Shown here piece after piece: positions 51,301 to 61,457 of a stretch of 64,000 nucleotides of DNA. Under the pieces are notes generated by a model, which worked only from the letters and a program-made list of their open reading frames with translations, was not told where the DNA came from and made no database searches. The position numbers and the translations under genes are program-made. Each line of letters opens with the position of its first letter. Positions within the stretch are counted from its first letter, which is position 1. Source of the DNA: Chrysophaeum taylorii (Eukaryota > Sar > Pelagophyceae > Pelagomonadales > Pelagomonadaceae); NCBI GenBank assembly GCA_029834535.1, contig JAQMWT010000386.1, positions 62,001 through 126,000 of the forward strand, read 5' to 3'.

Positions 51301-51979
51301 TGGTGAGAGCGTCGAGCGGGGGTAGCATCGAACTTGAGCAGCACCGCAGATGGCTGCTAATTCTCGCGCGTGCCGCGTTGAACAGATAGTGCGCGAGCTT
51401 GATAGGGCGCGAGAGAGCGAGGTACGAGGTCGACCGTCGAGACGAGGACGACCTTCCTACTCCATTCTTTTCGCATACCGACTAAAATTTCGCGCTATAA
51501 CCACTAGAACTGAGGGGAACCGGCCTTCTGTTCGCCAGCGACCTCTTTCGTCGTATTCTTCTTGCGACCGCCAGCGTCAGCCTTGCGCTCGCTCGCGCGC
51601 CTACCCGATGCTCGTCGACGCGCGGTACTCGCAACCAGCCGACGACGATCTCGGTCTTTCCTCGCTCCAACCAACCAGGCTGCTGCTGCTGCGTGGATGC
51701 ATCGACACTGTCCGGACTCGGACGGCGCGCCAGGCGTCAGACGCGCCGCCGCCACGCTTTTCTTCCGTATCTTTTTTTTCAAACGATTGATGTCGCTTTC
51801 ATGAGCGTCGGCCAGCACGCGCACTTTAGGTTATGGTGCGGGCGTTAAGTTTTGGTCGCCGATGGCGTCCCTTGGCGGTGGGGATTTCTACCCGATCCGG
51901 CGGCGGCGGTACATGTTCTGTCGGTATCGAACGGCCGGATTTTTTTCTCTCTCTCTCTTTCTGTTAATTATTGGGCGCG
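51301..51979. other. Low-information region left of the Gypsy relic
   Basis: A 51350-51790 plus frame is Arg/Ser-rich without motif. TCTCTCTCTCTT at 51945-51958 is a simple repeat. The 5' end of the Gypsy-like element should lie here, but no LTR was found. Confidence 0.35.
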
Positions 51980-54900
51980 AGCGACACGGTGCCCTACGAG
52001 TAGTTGGCTTTCCCTTTTGTGCTGAGCCTGGCGCTTCCAATGCTTACAGAGCAGCTGCCGACGACCTACGGCGGCGCCTCAATGCATTGCCCAAGGATGA
52101 TAATAGCTGGCCGAGTGTGAGCATGGCTGACGCGTTGATTTTTCTCATCGACAAGTTCTGTCGTTCCAGTTTGGGTGGATATTCGTTGGGGGGGCTATCA
52201 CAATTTACGATTGTCGTCTTCTAGATGTACAAGATGTGGTAACCTTCACTAGTCCTCTGGGAGCCTACAGCTACATGCGTCTACCTTTGGGAGGGAGTCA
52301 AACCAGCCGGAAGTTTGTTTTGCAGGCAGTTGAACACGGACTTGTCGAAATGGCTATATATCGTGATCTCGTGGCATATATCATCGACGTATATTCTCGC
52401 CGATCACACGGATACAAGGAATCACTTGCAGTGCCTTGTGCAAGTTATTCCCCATCTTGCCTTGAAAGGGTACGACGCCAAGATCAAGAAGATTCATTTT
52501 TATGCAAGAAGTCGTTGAGTTTTCGGGTCATTTATCCACCCCGAACGTGGACTTCTTCCATCACCGAGGTCTTTCTTTAGAAGCTATCAGACACAATCCC
52601 TGGCACTTTGTCGGATGCTGACCCTAAGAAGCAAGTGCGGTCTTTCCTTGGAATGGGGAGTTTTTTGCCTATCGCTATGTAAGGAATTTTGCGAAAGTTG
52701 CAAAGCCGCCATTAAGGCAACTGACGTTGCCGGACGTGAAATTCGAGTGGACGAAAGAGTGTCAGGAAGCTTGGGATGCCATCATCGAGGCTATTGTCAC
52801 TTCGAAGGGTGTCTACCATCCTGATTATTATTCGTTGCCTTTCTACATTCGAGTTGGGTGCTTGCTTATTTTCAAAAGTTACCACTAGTTGACGAAGATG
52901 CTTCCGAGAAAGAAGAGAAGAGAGAGTTATTGAGTACTGGAGTCGAACCGTGCCTAAGTCGATGAGGAAGTATGATCCTCGGCGCTTGGAACTCCTCGCA
53001 GTACTCTCCGCTCTTGAAAATTTCCGATTTTATATCGAAGGTCATCATCAGACGAAATTAGAGACGGATCATTTTAATTTAACGTTTCTTCGGGATTTGA
53101 ATCATACGTCTGGACAATTGGCGCGATGGGCTTTGCGGCTTGCTGCGTTCGACCGGGAGCTCGGATACAAGCCTGGAAATTCCCCTGGCATGCGCATCCC
53201 GGATTGTCTGTCGCGCTACCCTATCGACAAGTTGATCGAGAAAGACGAAGACGGGGAACCGATCAATGAAGCTTTTTTGATTTTCCAAGAAATCCCCACC
53301 GATGTACCTGGCACAGCTTGTTTTCACCTTCTCCTCTTCGGTGACGATGCCTACACCGACGGACAGCGGACCCACCGCACCTATGGTAGCAGTCAGTACG
53401 CGACAGAACGTACAACCGCCTCAATTCTCGTACGAGTCTGAGCCAGTTGACTCCGTCGAACGTCTTCCTTTTGCGGATCGAGCGGAGGATGAGATCACTC
53501 TCGATGAGATAGCGAAAGAACAAGCTGAAGATGACACATGCAAGAGCATCAGACGAAGTCTCGATTCTGAACAGAAAGATCAAGACGAGCAATCATCCGT
53601 ACTTTGTATGAAGTTGATAACAACGTGTTGTTGTATAAGGTCGATGATTCGGATTCTCAACGTCTTATTGTGGTCCCTCAGTCTATGCGAAAGCGTGTAA
53701 TCGCCATGCATCACCGAGGATTGTTCGGAGGCCACGTAGGACGAGACTCCACAGCGAATCAAATCTTAGAACGGTATTGGTGGCCAAACGTACGTCTCAT
53801 CGTTGGTTAATGAATTTGTCAATGCCTGCACATTATTTGCCAGAAGATTCGATCCACCATGCCTAAGCGTCATGGCTTGCTCTGTCAACCGAATCGAGTA
53901 TGTCCTCTGTATATTTATCTAATTGGACCTCTGCGAGGCGCGGACCTGCACGCGAATACACTCGCGATGTACGATGCAGCATCGCATTTCTTGAAGTTGG
54001 CTCTGATCAACACAAAACATGATTATTCAATAACGTGGACAAGATTTTACTTGAGGGATGTCGTCTCCCACGGTGGTGGTGCATAGTCACGGATAATGGA
54101 AATGAGAGTTCGCGAAACAGGTTATTTATTTCGCACGTTTGTTCGTCAATTCAACGTACCTTATCGTACTACTACCTTTCCGTATCACCCTCAGAGTAAT
54201 AATCACACTGAGCGTGTCAATCGATTTATCAAAGCCTTCTTAAGAGCTGCGATCGATGAACAGCGTCAGCCAGATTGGTCGAATTTCCTCCCATGCGTGG
54301 CATTCGTGTACAATAGGATGTACATTCCGGGAACGAAGATTTCACCTTTCATGATGCGTACTGGCAAGCAACCCCTGTTACCACCACCCGATTGCAATCT
54401 TTTGAGTGAGCAGCGTGTGATCTACCGCAATCGCGTCAGCAGATTTTGACGGATTTAAAGAACAAGTTTGAATTTTATAGTTGACTCGTTACGCGAGCTC
54501 GTGGCAAAAGGCACGGGAGAGTCAAAAACTCAACTATGATGCCCACCAAATCGACATCCAGTTTTCCCCAAGGTGATTATGTTCTGCGTTTCGTGCCGAA
54601 AACGCGCCACAAGCTACGGCCCATTTGGTGCGGACCTTACACGGTTGCTAGATAAAATCTCTCCTTTCGTTTACGAAATTCAAGACGTCAACGACGATGA
54701 TATGCTGATTCGGTTGTAGTATCTGTACAACAACAGATTTGTTGTGCCTTGTTTGAAAGTGCCAACCATCGACACTTCTTCAGCCCCTCTGCATCTACCT
54801 TCGGACCGTTTCAAGCGTGGTAAGTTCGTGATTTTTTTCAGGGTTAAAGGACGATCCAACGCGTGGAAGAAGCGTATGTACGTTGCCGAAGTCAATGAAG

Positions 54901-55060
54901 AATACGATCACGACAATGATACAGTTGAACTTCACTACTATACCGATTTAGGACCGCGCGATCGATGATCCTCGTGTTTTTGATCCTACTAAGCCCCTGG
55001 CCGAGCGACGCTTAAGACCAGAATACAAGGACCCTGATGGAAGTAGTTTCTTTCACACGC
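51980..55060 (+). mobile_element. Gypsy/Ty3-type retrotransposon, decayed
   Basis: Domains in Gypsy order on the plus strand, each in shifted frames: reverse transcriptase scraps (VTFTSPLGAYSYMRLPLGG, 52239-52295), RNase H (YDPRRLELLAVLSALENFRF, 52971-53030, and DHFNLTFLRDLNH), integrase zinc region (MHHRGLFGGHVGRDSTANQI, ILERYWWPNV), integrase core (MYDAASHFLKLALI; FPYHPQSNNHTERVNRFI with the catalytic Glu), and a C-terminal part with GRSNAWKKRMYVAEVNEEYD. RNase H and integrase after RT identify Gypsy order. Stops and frame changes occur every few hundred bases. No LTRs found. Confidence 0.8.
52950..53441 (+). pseudogene. Gypsy RNase H segment
   Basis: The longest intact piece of the Gypsy relic (about 160 residues): PRRLELLAVLSALENFRFYI, KLETDHFNLTFLRDL, NHTSGQLARWALRLAAFD and DCLSRYP, the standard RNase H to integrase linker of Ty3/Gypsy pol. 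Confidence 0.75.
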
Positions 55061-55465
55061 CTACGACCAAACATGGATGGTTGTGAACCCTGTGTGACTG
55101 ATTTTCGGCCGGATGAAATTGACGTACTCGTCAGCAACTTCGGCCTCCTCCACAGCCGCAACAAAGATCTTCCTGCCGATGATGTAGCTGACCGAGCTTA
55201 GGGTACCATTCGTGAGCGTGACCTTCGTCACCCTTGAAGTCGAGGGCGACTTCATCTCAGTAGTAGGGGGCTCCCTCCCTCCCTCCCTCCCTCCCTCCCT
55301 CCTGTGGCAGTAACGCCCATTCCCCCCACTTGCCTGCCTGCCACCTGACTTACCCTGATATGTTGTTGTTGCCCTGGTACTGACTGACCTTGCAAATATG
55401 GTGGGGGTGTCATCTTGACGCCCTCGCCTGCGCTTCCGCCTGAAGAACCCCAATATACCAGGCAT
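55061..55465 (-). other. Weak minus-strand frame with (CCCT)n
   Basis: Part of the minus frame (SRVTKVTLTNGTLSSVSYII, EEAEVADEYVNFIRPK; about 55095-55255) looks protein-like, but the other half crosses a (CTCC)n microsatellite at 55272-55303. It could be a scrap of a gene or the tail of the Gypsy insertion. No family. Confidence 0.3.
55272..55303. repeat. (CTCC)n microsatellite
   Basis: Eight CTCC tetramers. Confidence 0.9.
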
Positions 55466-55551
55466 TTGTATTATTTTCTTGCTATTATTATTACCCTCAT
55501 TTTGATTGTCCGATTTTTTATTTATTATTATTGATTTCGAGTTGGCGTGAG

Positions 55552-55647
55552 TGTTACGAATGGAATGAGGCGTTAGACTAGCGATAAGAGAAAGACGTAT
55601 GGATACTGGATACGTGGTGCAGGGGTAAGTGTCATAGCTTCCTCACA
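55552..55647 (-). repeat. 3' LTR of Copia copy 2
   Basis: 96 bp, TGTTACG..CTCACA, preceded by target duplication GTGAG. Confidence 0.9.
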
Positions 55648-55755
55648 CAGGTGCTGGAAAAGAAAGAAAAGGAAAAAGGGGTAAGTGAGGTCCTCACACA
55701 GGTGCTGGAAAAAGAAAGAAAAGGAAAAAGGGGTAAGTGAGATCCTCACAGAGGA
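55641..55755. repeat. Tandem duplication next to the 3' LTR
   Basis: CACACAGGTGCTGGAAAA..GGAAAAAGGGGTAAGTGAG is present twice. It is purine-rich on the plus strand, the opposite of the polypurine tract expected in coding orientation. Confidence 0.75.
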
Positions 55756-55819
55756 GAAGCTTGAAGGAAGACGTCACAGAGGCATTGTGGCAAGAAAACA
55801 GCAGAGATCAGGGCGAAGA

Positions 55820-56497
55820 TCACGAAGTGAGGTAAAGAGCGCGAAGCCGGAGGAAGGAAGGAGCTTCCGTACTGCGGGTGAAAATGTCGCTAAGATTGTG
55901 AAGGCGGGGTATGTGTTTGAGATCAATGATGTGGTTGCGATGATATTCGGCGGTACTGTAAAAGCGAATGTCAATATGCCGGGTGCGCCGTGTGAGACAT
56001 TGGAGACGGACTTGGGTGACGGTGGTGCTATTATCAACATACATTGGGACGGTGTGACGAGGGAGATCAAAGTCATCACAAAAGTTTGAGAAACCAAGAG
56101 AGCTCAGCAGTAGCGGCGTAAAGAGCGAGCAATTCAGCTTCAAAAGAAGAGCGAGCAAGTAAGTACTGCGAGCGGGAGCAGTAGGCGATCATAGAGCCAG
56201 CAGAGAAAACAAAGAAACAGTTGTGGAGTGGCGGTCATCAGGGTCGTCGGCCCAGCTGGAGTCGGAATAACCACAGAGACGAAGGGTAGAATCGCGACCA
56301 AGAACAAGGGCAGGATCGTGAGAGCCATTGAGATAACGCAGAGTGGGAGATAAAGCGTGCCAAGCGTGCCAGTGGGGTTTACCAGGATTGTGGGAAAAAC
56401 GCGCACACTGATTGACGGACCAAGTGATATCAGGGCGAGTCATGATGGAGATGAAGAGGACACAGCCAACAATACGGCGAAAAGGGATGCGTGCCAT
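55820..56497 (-). pseudogene. Copia RNase H region
   Basis: Minus-strand reading: RPDITWSVNQCARFSHNPGK, then LRLCGYSDSSWADDPDDRHS (first RNase H Asp block), then in another frame MYVDNSTTV and RTRHIDIRFYS, and LSDIFTR near the end, the last conserved motif of Copia pol. One or two frame changes. Confidence 0.75.
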
Positions 56498-56531
56498 GAA
56501 AATGTGATCTGGAGAACCAGGAGTAGGACAG

Positions 56532-57300
56532 TCAGCCGCAAAAGATGAAGACCTTTGGGAGCGGGAGTGAGTTCGGGTTTACTGTTGATGAAGCGATGTT
56601 CGGTATGGATTTCACGGATAGCATGGGATTGGTCAAGAGTGAGGGTTCTCCGAGGGCGATGACGCGTAATGCGAAGACCAACGTAAGAGGTGAGATCAAG
56701 TTCAATGACGTCAGTGAAAGCGCGGAAACGGAGGAAAAAGGCTTGGTAATGGCCAATGCAATGACGAGGGTGCGCCACAAGAAGATCATCAACGACCAGA
56801 ACGAGACGTAGAAGGACGGTAGAATTGAGCACGAGCTTGTAATGGCAAGTGTCACCAGATCCGCGGACGAAGCCACAGTCATTGACGAGAAAGCGTGCCA
56901 AATAAAGCCACCAATTACGACAAGCTTGTTTGCAACCATACCAAGAGCGACGGAGCGTGTAAATGATTTTGGAACCATCGGTGGGTTGGCGAGGAGCATA
57001 GCCTTCGGGTGGCCAGACATATAGATGTCTTCGTCAATGAGAGCTTGAATATAAGCGGAGTTGACATCCAACTTATGCAAATCCCAGTCATGAACAGCAA
57101 CGCCAGACAGGGGCTTGTATGAAAGCAGAGATGGCATCTACAGGACGGCACGTGTCGTGGTAAGCAATGCCGTGAACCTGCGTGTAACCGCGGACAACGA
57201 GGCGAGCCTTGTACGATTTGAAGCGGCCAGAGTCATAGTTCGTGTGGAGGATCCACTTGAGGGTACAAATGTTGCCAGAAAAAGTCGAAGGAAGGTGCTA
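56532..57300 (-). pseudogene. Copia reverse transcriptase region (copy 2)
   Basis: Minus frames give LVVRGYTQVHGIAYHD-type sequence at the right, KLDVNSAYIQALIDEDIYMS, GHPKAMLLANPPMVPKSF and LVLVVDDLLVAHPRHC with the catalytic DD. Better preserved than copy 1 and includes SAYIQALIDEDIYM, disrupted there. Confidence 0.75.
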
Positions 57301-57928
57301 AACAAAGGGGAAGGAAGACATAATGAACAAACGAAAGCTAACAGAAGAGACATACAAAGAGTTACAGGAGGAAACAGAAGCGACAGAGGAAACAGAATCA
57401 ACATCGTGACAGGAGGAAACAGAATGGCCCGTATCGACATTGTGACAGGATGAAACAGAATGGCCCGTAAAAAAGTTTGTTGGTTGTTGTAACGCGCGTT
57501 GGTCGACTTTGCGCGGTCGGCCCCGTTTGGCGCGACTTTGTTTTGCACTTTCTGTTGTTTTCTCTCTTTGGTGCTCTTTTGCACTTTCAGTTGTTTTCTC
57601 TGGTGCTCTTTTGCACTTTCTGTTGTTTTCTCTCTTTTGCACTTTCAGTTGTTTTCTCTCGAGCTCGTAGAATGGTCGGTTCACGTGATGGGGTGATCAG
57701 TCCCAGTGAAACCGGCGCATTCTCATCAAACAAGGGGCAAGGGGGCAACAGCGGAAGAACAGCGGAAGAACAGGTGACAATCGGGCAACAGCAGGAACAG
57801 GTGACAATGGGGCAACAATAGACGAGAGCTTGGTGGAAGCGTGATTCGAGAAAGTCAGAACAACGTTGAAGTTCCTTCGGTGGTTGACATTGCAGGAAAT
57901 CGGGTAAGTGAAACTGTCAGCAAAAGTC
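57301..57928 (-). other. Copia copy 2 interior with GTTGTTTTCTCT repeats
   Basis: Imperfect TTTGCACTTTC(T/A)GTTGTTTTCTC repeats at 57540-57660 and tandem GACAGGAGGAAACAGAAT repeats at 57360-57450. No motif seen. Confidence 0.4.
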
Positions 57929-58323
57929 GACGACTCCACCCTACCCCACACGTGGTGCGCAATACCGATAAGCCCCCTCCCGGCGTCTACACGCGCACTA
58001 TAGGTGAACTTACTGGGACCACGTGAACTTACTGGGGTTTGAGATTGGGACTAGGTGAATATAGTGACCAGGTGAACTTATTGGGACCAGGTGAACATAC
58101 TGGGGTTTTTAGAGTAAAGGGTTTTTAGAGTAAACTCAAAGGTTGGCGGCGCGTGCGGATCAAAGCAGCTTAGATTGGCGGAGGCGAGAGCGACGAGGTC
58201 AAAGGAGTTGGTGTGAGCTAGGTGAACTTACTGACCAGGTGAACTTATACGAAACTTACTGGGACCAGGTGAACTTACTAGGGTTAGAGATTGGGACTAG
58301 GTGAACTTACAGGCCTGCACTTG
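57929..58323 (+). mobile_element. Helitron 3' fragment D inside Copia copy 2
   Basis: Orientation opposite to fragments A-C. It starts at GTCGACGACTCCACCC and ends in the 19-bp repeats with CCTGCACTTG at 58323, followed by TGGGAGCT. Copia copy 1 has GCAATGGGAGCT at the matching point (about 29567), i.e. the unoccupied A|T. The left junction instead replaces 1.06 kb of Copia sequence. Confidence 0.8.
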
Positions 58324-58504
58324 TGGGAGCTAAAAACAAAAACGAAGGGCTTCCGTGGGATGGGGTTGTTGATGTGCTTGCATCAGACATTCGGCGGTAC
58401 ACACGCTGACTTGGAATTATCTTGAAAGTGCTGCGCTGTTGAGAAGAACGGCGATGGTGGGTAGGGCGTTGTCGTGGAATAGCTCGGAACTACTTTGAAA
58501 CTTG

Positions 58505-58560
58505 CGACAGTCCCCCTTAAAGTGATGATCCTTGCAGCAGCCGCCAAAAGGACATCGGGT
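58505..58560 (-). CDS. Gag zinc-knuckle-like segment (Copia copy 2)
   Basis: Same CCKDHHFKGDC core as in copy 1, with C-x4-C-x4-H-x4-C spacing. It would bind element RNA. Confidence 0.55.
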
Positions 58561-59351
58561 AGTGCGTCGGAATCGAATAGAGCCAGGTTGTTGGGAAAGG
58601 GGAGCGTCTAGGGTAGGTCAGTTGGAAGAGTCTGAAGTCGTGGCTGACGACGCGGCGGATAGCGCGGCGGAAGTGGTTGTGCATGCCATCGAAATTGGTT
58701 GTTGTTGAACTTCTCAAGGGTAGAACCACATTCATCGGTACGAAACGCGAGACGATAAAACAAAGCCAGTAAGGTTTGAAGCACGATGCACGTAGTCAAA
58801 TGCGAGGACACGCTCGAGGGTGCGTCGGATCAGGTACAATGCCGAGCAACTTGAACTCCGGTGATAGGTACAATGCCGAGCAACTTGTATACTCCGATGA
58901 TGATGAACTTGTTGAGGAAGTTCGCTACGCGATCCCCACGGCCCATGTAGACAACAACATCGGCAATGCGCTTGTAAAGAAAGTCGCGCGAAGTTCGTGT
59001 CGCGGTTGTCATGTTGTTCGCGTGAAGTTCATGTCGCGGTTTTCATGGATATCAACGTTGTTGCTTGACGCGAAAGTCTTCTTCAGAGCAGCGAGATGCT
59101 GAGATGCTAGTCCAAGCCAATCGTTGGTCGAGATAACGTGATCACCGGTGGAAATGATCATGTTTTCCAGGCGCCGGGTCCATTGGTGAAAAAGATGTCG
59201 CTCACCACTGAAGGCATCAAGGAGTTTTTGCGAAAGCTTGCTATCCTAAATTTCGATCGAGGACATGATAAACGATAACGAACCGAACACGTGGCAATGA
59301 ACTGAAGCCGAGAAGAAGTCGCCACGAAGCAAGCTCGGGTCGTCGTCGACG
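58561..59351 (-). other. Copia copy 2 gag/leader region
   Basis: Minus frames (58517-58735, 58608-58811, 59158-59367) are homologous to 30060-30660 in copy 1. Not otherwise recognisable. Confidence 0.4.
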
Positions 59352-59366
59352 AGCACCTGCTTACCA
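59352..59366 (-). other. Primer-binding site (Copia copy 2)
   Basis: Minus strand TGGTAAGCAGGTGCTC next to the 5' LTR; one inserted A compared with copy 1 (TGGTAGCAGGTG). Confidence 0.5.
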
Positions 59367-59462
59367 TGCTACGAATGGAATGAGGCGTTAGACTAGCGAT
59401 AAGAGAAAGACGTATGGATACTGGATACGTGGTGCAGGGGTAAGTGTCATAGCTTCCTCACA
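59367..59462 (-). repeat. 5' LTR of Copia copy 2
   Basis: 96 bp, TGCTACG..CTCACA, followed by target duplication GTGAG (59463-59467). Confidence 0.9.
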
Positions 59463-59612
59463 GTGAGTGTTTTGTTTTCGCTGAGATCGGGCGCGTGGAG
59501 GTGGTTTCACCCGCCCGCGAGAAAGGGGGTTGTTGAGGCCTCCTGGCCTGGCCAAGAGGGGCGGGTATCTCTTGTCTATCTGAGAGAAAAAGCACTAAAA
59601 CAACTATCAGAG

Positions 59613-60838
59613 AGAGAGAGTAGCGTAGCGCCCCCTTCCTTCCTTCCTTCGCCTTATAATATAAATTATTATTAGTCTCCCTAACCCTGTTTTCGGTCGG
59701 TCGGTCGGTCGTTTACCCTCCTATTTATTGAGGGTTGTTTTTTTTTTAGTCCTGAAATCCTCTGACGGTTGACCCGGCGCGAGAAGAAGAAGAAGCGAAT
59801 GTGATGATGATGCGTCGAGTCGATGTTACTGGCGGCGGCGGCAACGACGGCGAGGCGTTCGCCCTCAAGGAGAGCTACAGGGAGGCCCCGAAAGTCATCG
59901 GACGCGGGTCGTACGGGGTGGTGGTGGCGTGCGGAAAATTGGCGATAAAACGTATCGGAATTTCGAAACATGTGCTTCGCGAGATAAGATGTTTAAAAAT
60001 GCTGGGGAATCATCCGAACGTATCGAAACTCGTCGACCTCTACCAAGACGATACGCACGCCTATTTGGTGATGCCTTTGATGGATTTTGACTTGACGAAA
60101 GTAATTCACAAAACGACGACTTCGCATCGGAGATATTTTTCGTATCAACTTTTGAGAGGAGTAAATTACCTCCACGAAAATGGCGTCATCCACCGCGACT
60201 TGAAGCCGGGAAACCTCTTGATTTCCCGGACCTGCGAGCTTCGGATTTCGGATTTCGGACTTTCTAGATTTGAGGACGATTGCATGACGCAACACGTCGT
60301 CACGCGGTGGTACCGACCCCCCGAGCTCATGCTGGGGGAAAACTACACGAATTCCGTGGACATGTGGAGCGTCGGGTGCATTGTTGGCGAACTGGTGCTG
60401 CGAAAGCCGCTCTTTCCCGGCAAGAATTTTGTCCATCAATTGAGGTTAATTTTTCGGGCGATCGGCAAGCCGTCGGCGGAAGAAATCGCCAGAATCAAAA
60501 ACAAGCAGGCTCGAAAATTTCTCGACGGCCTCCAAGCAGGATCGAGAAAGGATGATGATATCTTTGACGAAGCGGGGTCTCTTTTGGGAAAAGTCCTACG
60601 CTATTCGGACAGGGCTTCGGCGCGATATTTATTAGAAACGGAAGACTACGTCTCCTACGGCCAGAACATTCAGGACCCGCCCATCACACCCCAGGACATG
60701 TCCTTCGAAAACTATTCGCTCCCCGAAATACGCAAGGCGATCGACGCCGAGGTGTCTGCCTTCAAGAAGCCGCCGCCGCCAAAAAAAAAGGCGTCACCTC
60801 TCGAGACCAAAAACCACGAGCCGCCGTCGTCCGAGTCA
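59613..60838. repeat. Left arm of the kinase inverted duplication
   Basis: Matches the reverse complement of 62826-64000. Covers the promoter region, (TTCC)n, TATA-like run, (CGGT)n and most of the MAPK-like gene; similarity stops inside the C-terminal tail. Confidence 0.92.
59654..59667 (+). promoter_or_regulatory. TATA-like run upstream of the MAPK-like gene
   Basis: TTATAATATAAATT about 140 bases before the ATG, retained in the inverted copy. Confidence 0.3.
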
Positions 60839-60925
60839 AAGAAAAGACAAACGGTCTGTGCGAAAAAGAGGCATCCCACCGTCCCCATCAGTCCTAAATT
60901 CTCAAAAATGTCCTGGCAACGATAG
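59804..60925 (+). CDS. MAPK-like protein kinase with TQH activation loop
   Basis: A single-exon, 373-residue CMGC kinase starting at the first of three ATGs (59804). Landmarks: GRGSYGVV loop (Gly33, Gly35, Gly38), Lys49 in AIKR, HRDLKPGN (130-137), DFG (150-152), then TRWYRPPELML. The dual-phosphorylation motif is Thr162-Gln163-His164 instead of TEY/TDY/TGY, so the Tyr site is absent. NFVHQLRLIFRAIGKPSAEEI is typical of MAPKs. Residues 315-373 are a Pro/Lys-rich tail. It should phosphorylate Ser/Thr-Pro sites; activation by a dual-specificity MAPKK seems unlikely. A broken inverted copy lies 2 kb away. MAPK rather than other CMGC family is judged from the loop and the GKP segment. Confidence 0.9.
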   Translation: MMMRRVDVTGGGGNDGEAFALKESYREAPKVIGRGSYGVVVACGKLAIKRIGISKHVLREIRCLKMLGNHPNVSKLVDLYQDDTHAYLVMPLMDFDLTKVIHKTTTSHRRYFSYQLLRGVNYLHENGVIHRDLKPGNLLISRTCELRISDFGLSRFEDDCMTQHVVTRWYRPPELMLGENYTNSVDMWSVGCIVGELVLRKPLFPGKNFVHQLRLIFRAIGKPSAEEIARIKNKQARKFLDGLQAGSRKDDDIFDEAGSLLGKVLRYSDRASARYLLETEDYVSYGQNIQDPPITPQDMSFENYSLPEIRKAIDAEVSAFKKPPPPKKKASPLETKNHEPPSSESKKRQTVCAKKRHPTVPISPKFSKMSWQR

Positions 60926-61089
60926 AAATGTCTGCCGCGCCGCCGCCGCCGCGCTGTACTCGTCGCTTAAATATTATGATTCGAGAGAGCGAGCCCGGGC
61001 TTTTGGTACTACGGTGTCCCGGCTACTTTGGACCCCGACAGCGTCGACTTTCAGCTTCACCCGGGGCTCTTGCCGTGGTCCTCCGCCAT
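60926..61089. other. 3' flank of the MAPK-like gene
   Basis: No motif seen; GC-rich start then ordinary sequence. Confidence 0.3.
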
Positions 61090-61330
61090 TCTCCAGAAAC
61101 GAGCGGTAATCACGCCAGCCACAGAGGGAGAGCGTCTTTGCGAATCGCGAGACTGTGCAGGACCACAAAAATTAAAGCCGTCCAGGACTTTATCACCGTC
61201 GCGTACCCAGAGCTAGCTGTCCAGCTTGGACATTGGACGGCGACGCGAACACGTGCCGTTACGCCCGCATAAACAACTCGCACGACCGTCACTCAACACC
61301 TCCTTATCCTCCTCCTCCTCGAGCATCTCG
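61090..61330. repeat. Dispersed repeat shared with MULE copy 1 (inverted)
   Basis: Reverse complement of 6060-6290, including the CTCCTCCTCCTCGAGCATCTC-type end and the GTGCCGTTACG motif. Not accompanied by MULE ends here. Confidence 0.7.
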
Positions 61331-61339
61331 ACAACCCCG

Positions 61340-61450
61340 CTGTCTTAAAAGGTCGACTGCTAGAGAGAGGGGGGCACGAAGGATGTGGGTGGGTGTGTGG
61401 GGTAGGAGGGATGTGCCTGACGGGCGGAGATAAGCACGCGTTACCTAGTC
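61340..61450. repeat. Dispersed repeat R3, copy 3
   Basis: GTCGACTGCTAGAGAG, GAAGGATGTGGGTGGG, GATGTGCCTGACGGGCGG and GAGATAAGCACGCG match 7248-7350. Confidence 0.75.
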
Positions 61451-61457
61451 GTCGGGG

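Larger units (their letters stand above)
55552..59462 (-). mobile_element. Copia-type LTR retrotransposon copy 2, full ends (3911 bp)
   Basis: Two 96-bp LTRs (55552-55647 and 59367-59462), TG(T/C)TACGAATGG..CCTCACA, differ at only about one base, and a perfect 5-bp target duplication GTGAG (55547-55551 and 59463-59467) flanks them. Minus-strand order from the right: LTR, primer site, gag knuckle, RT, RNase H, LTR. The middle is replaced by a Helitron fragment (57929-58323), so integrase is likely lost and it depends on other copies. Near-identical LTRs imply recent insertion. Confidence 0.9.
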
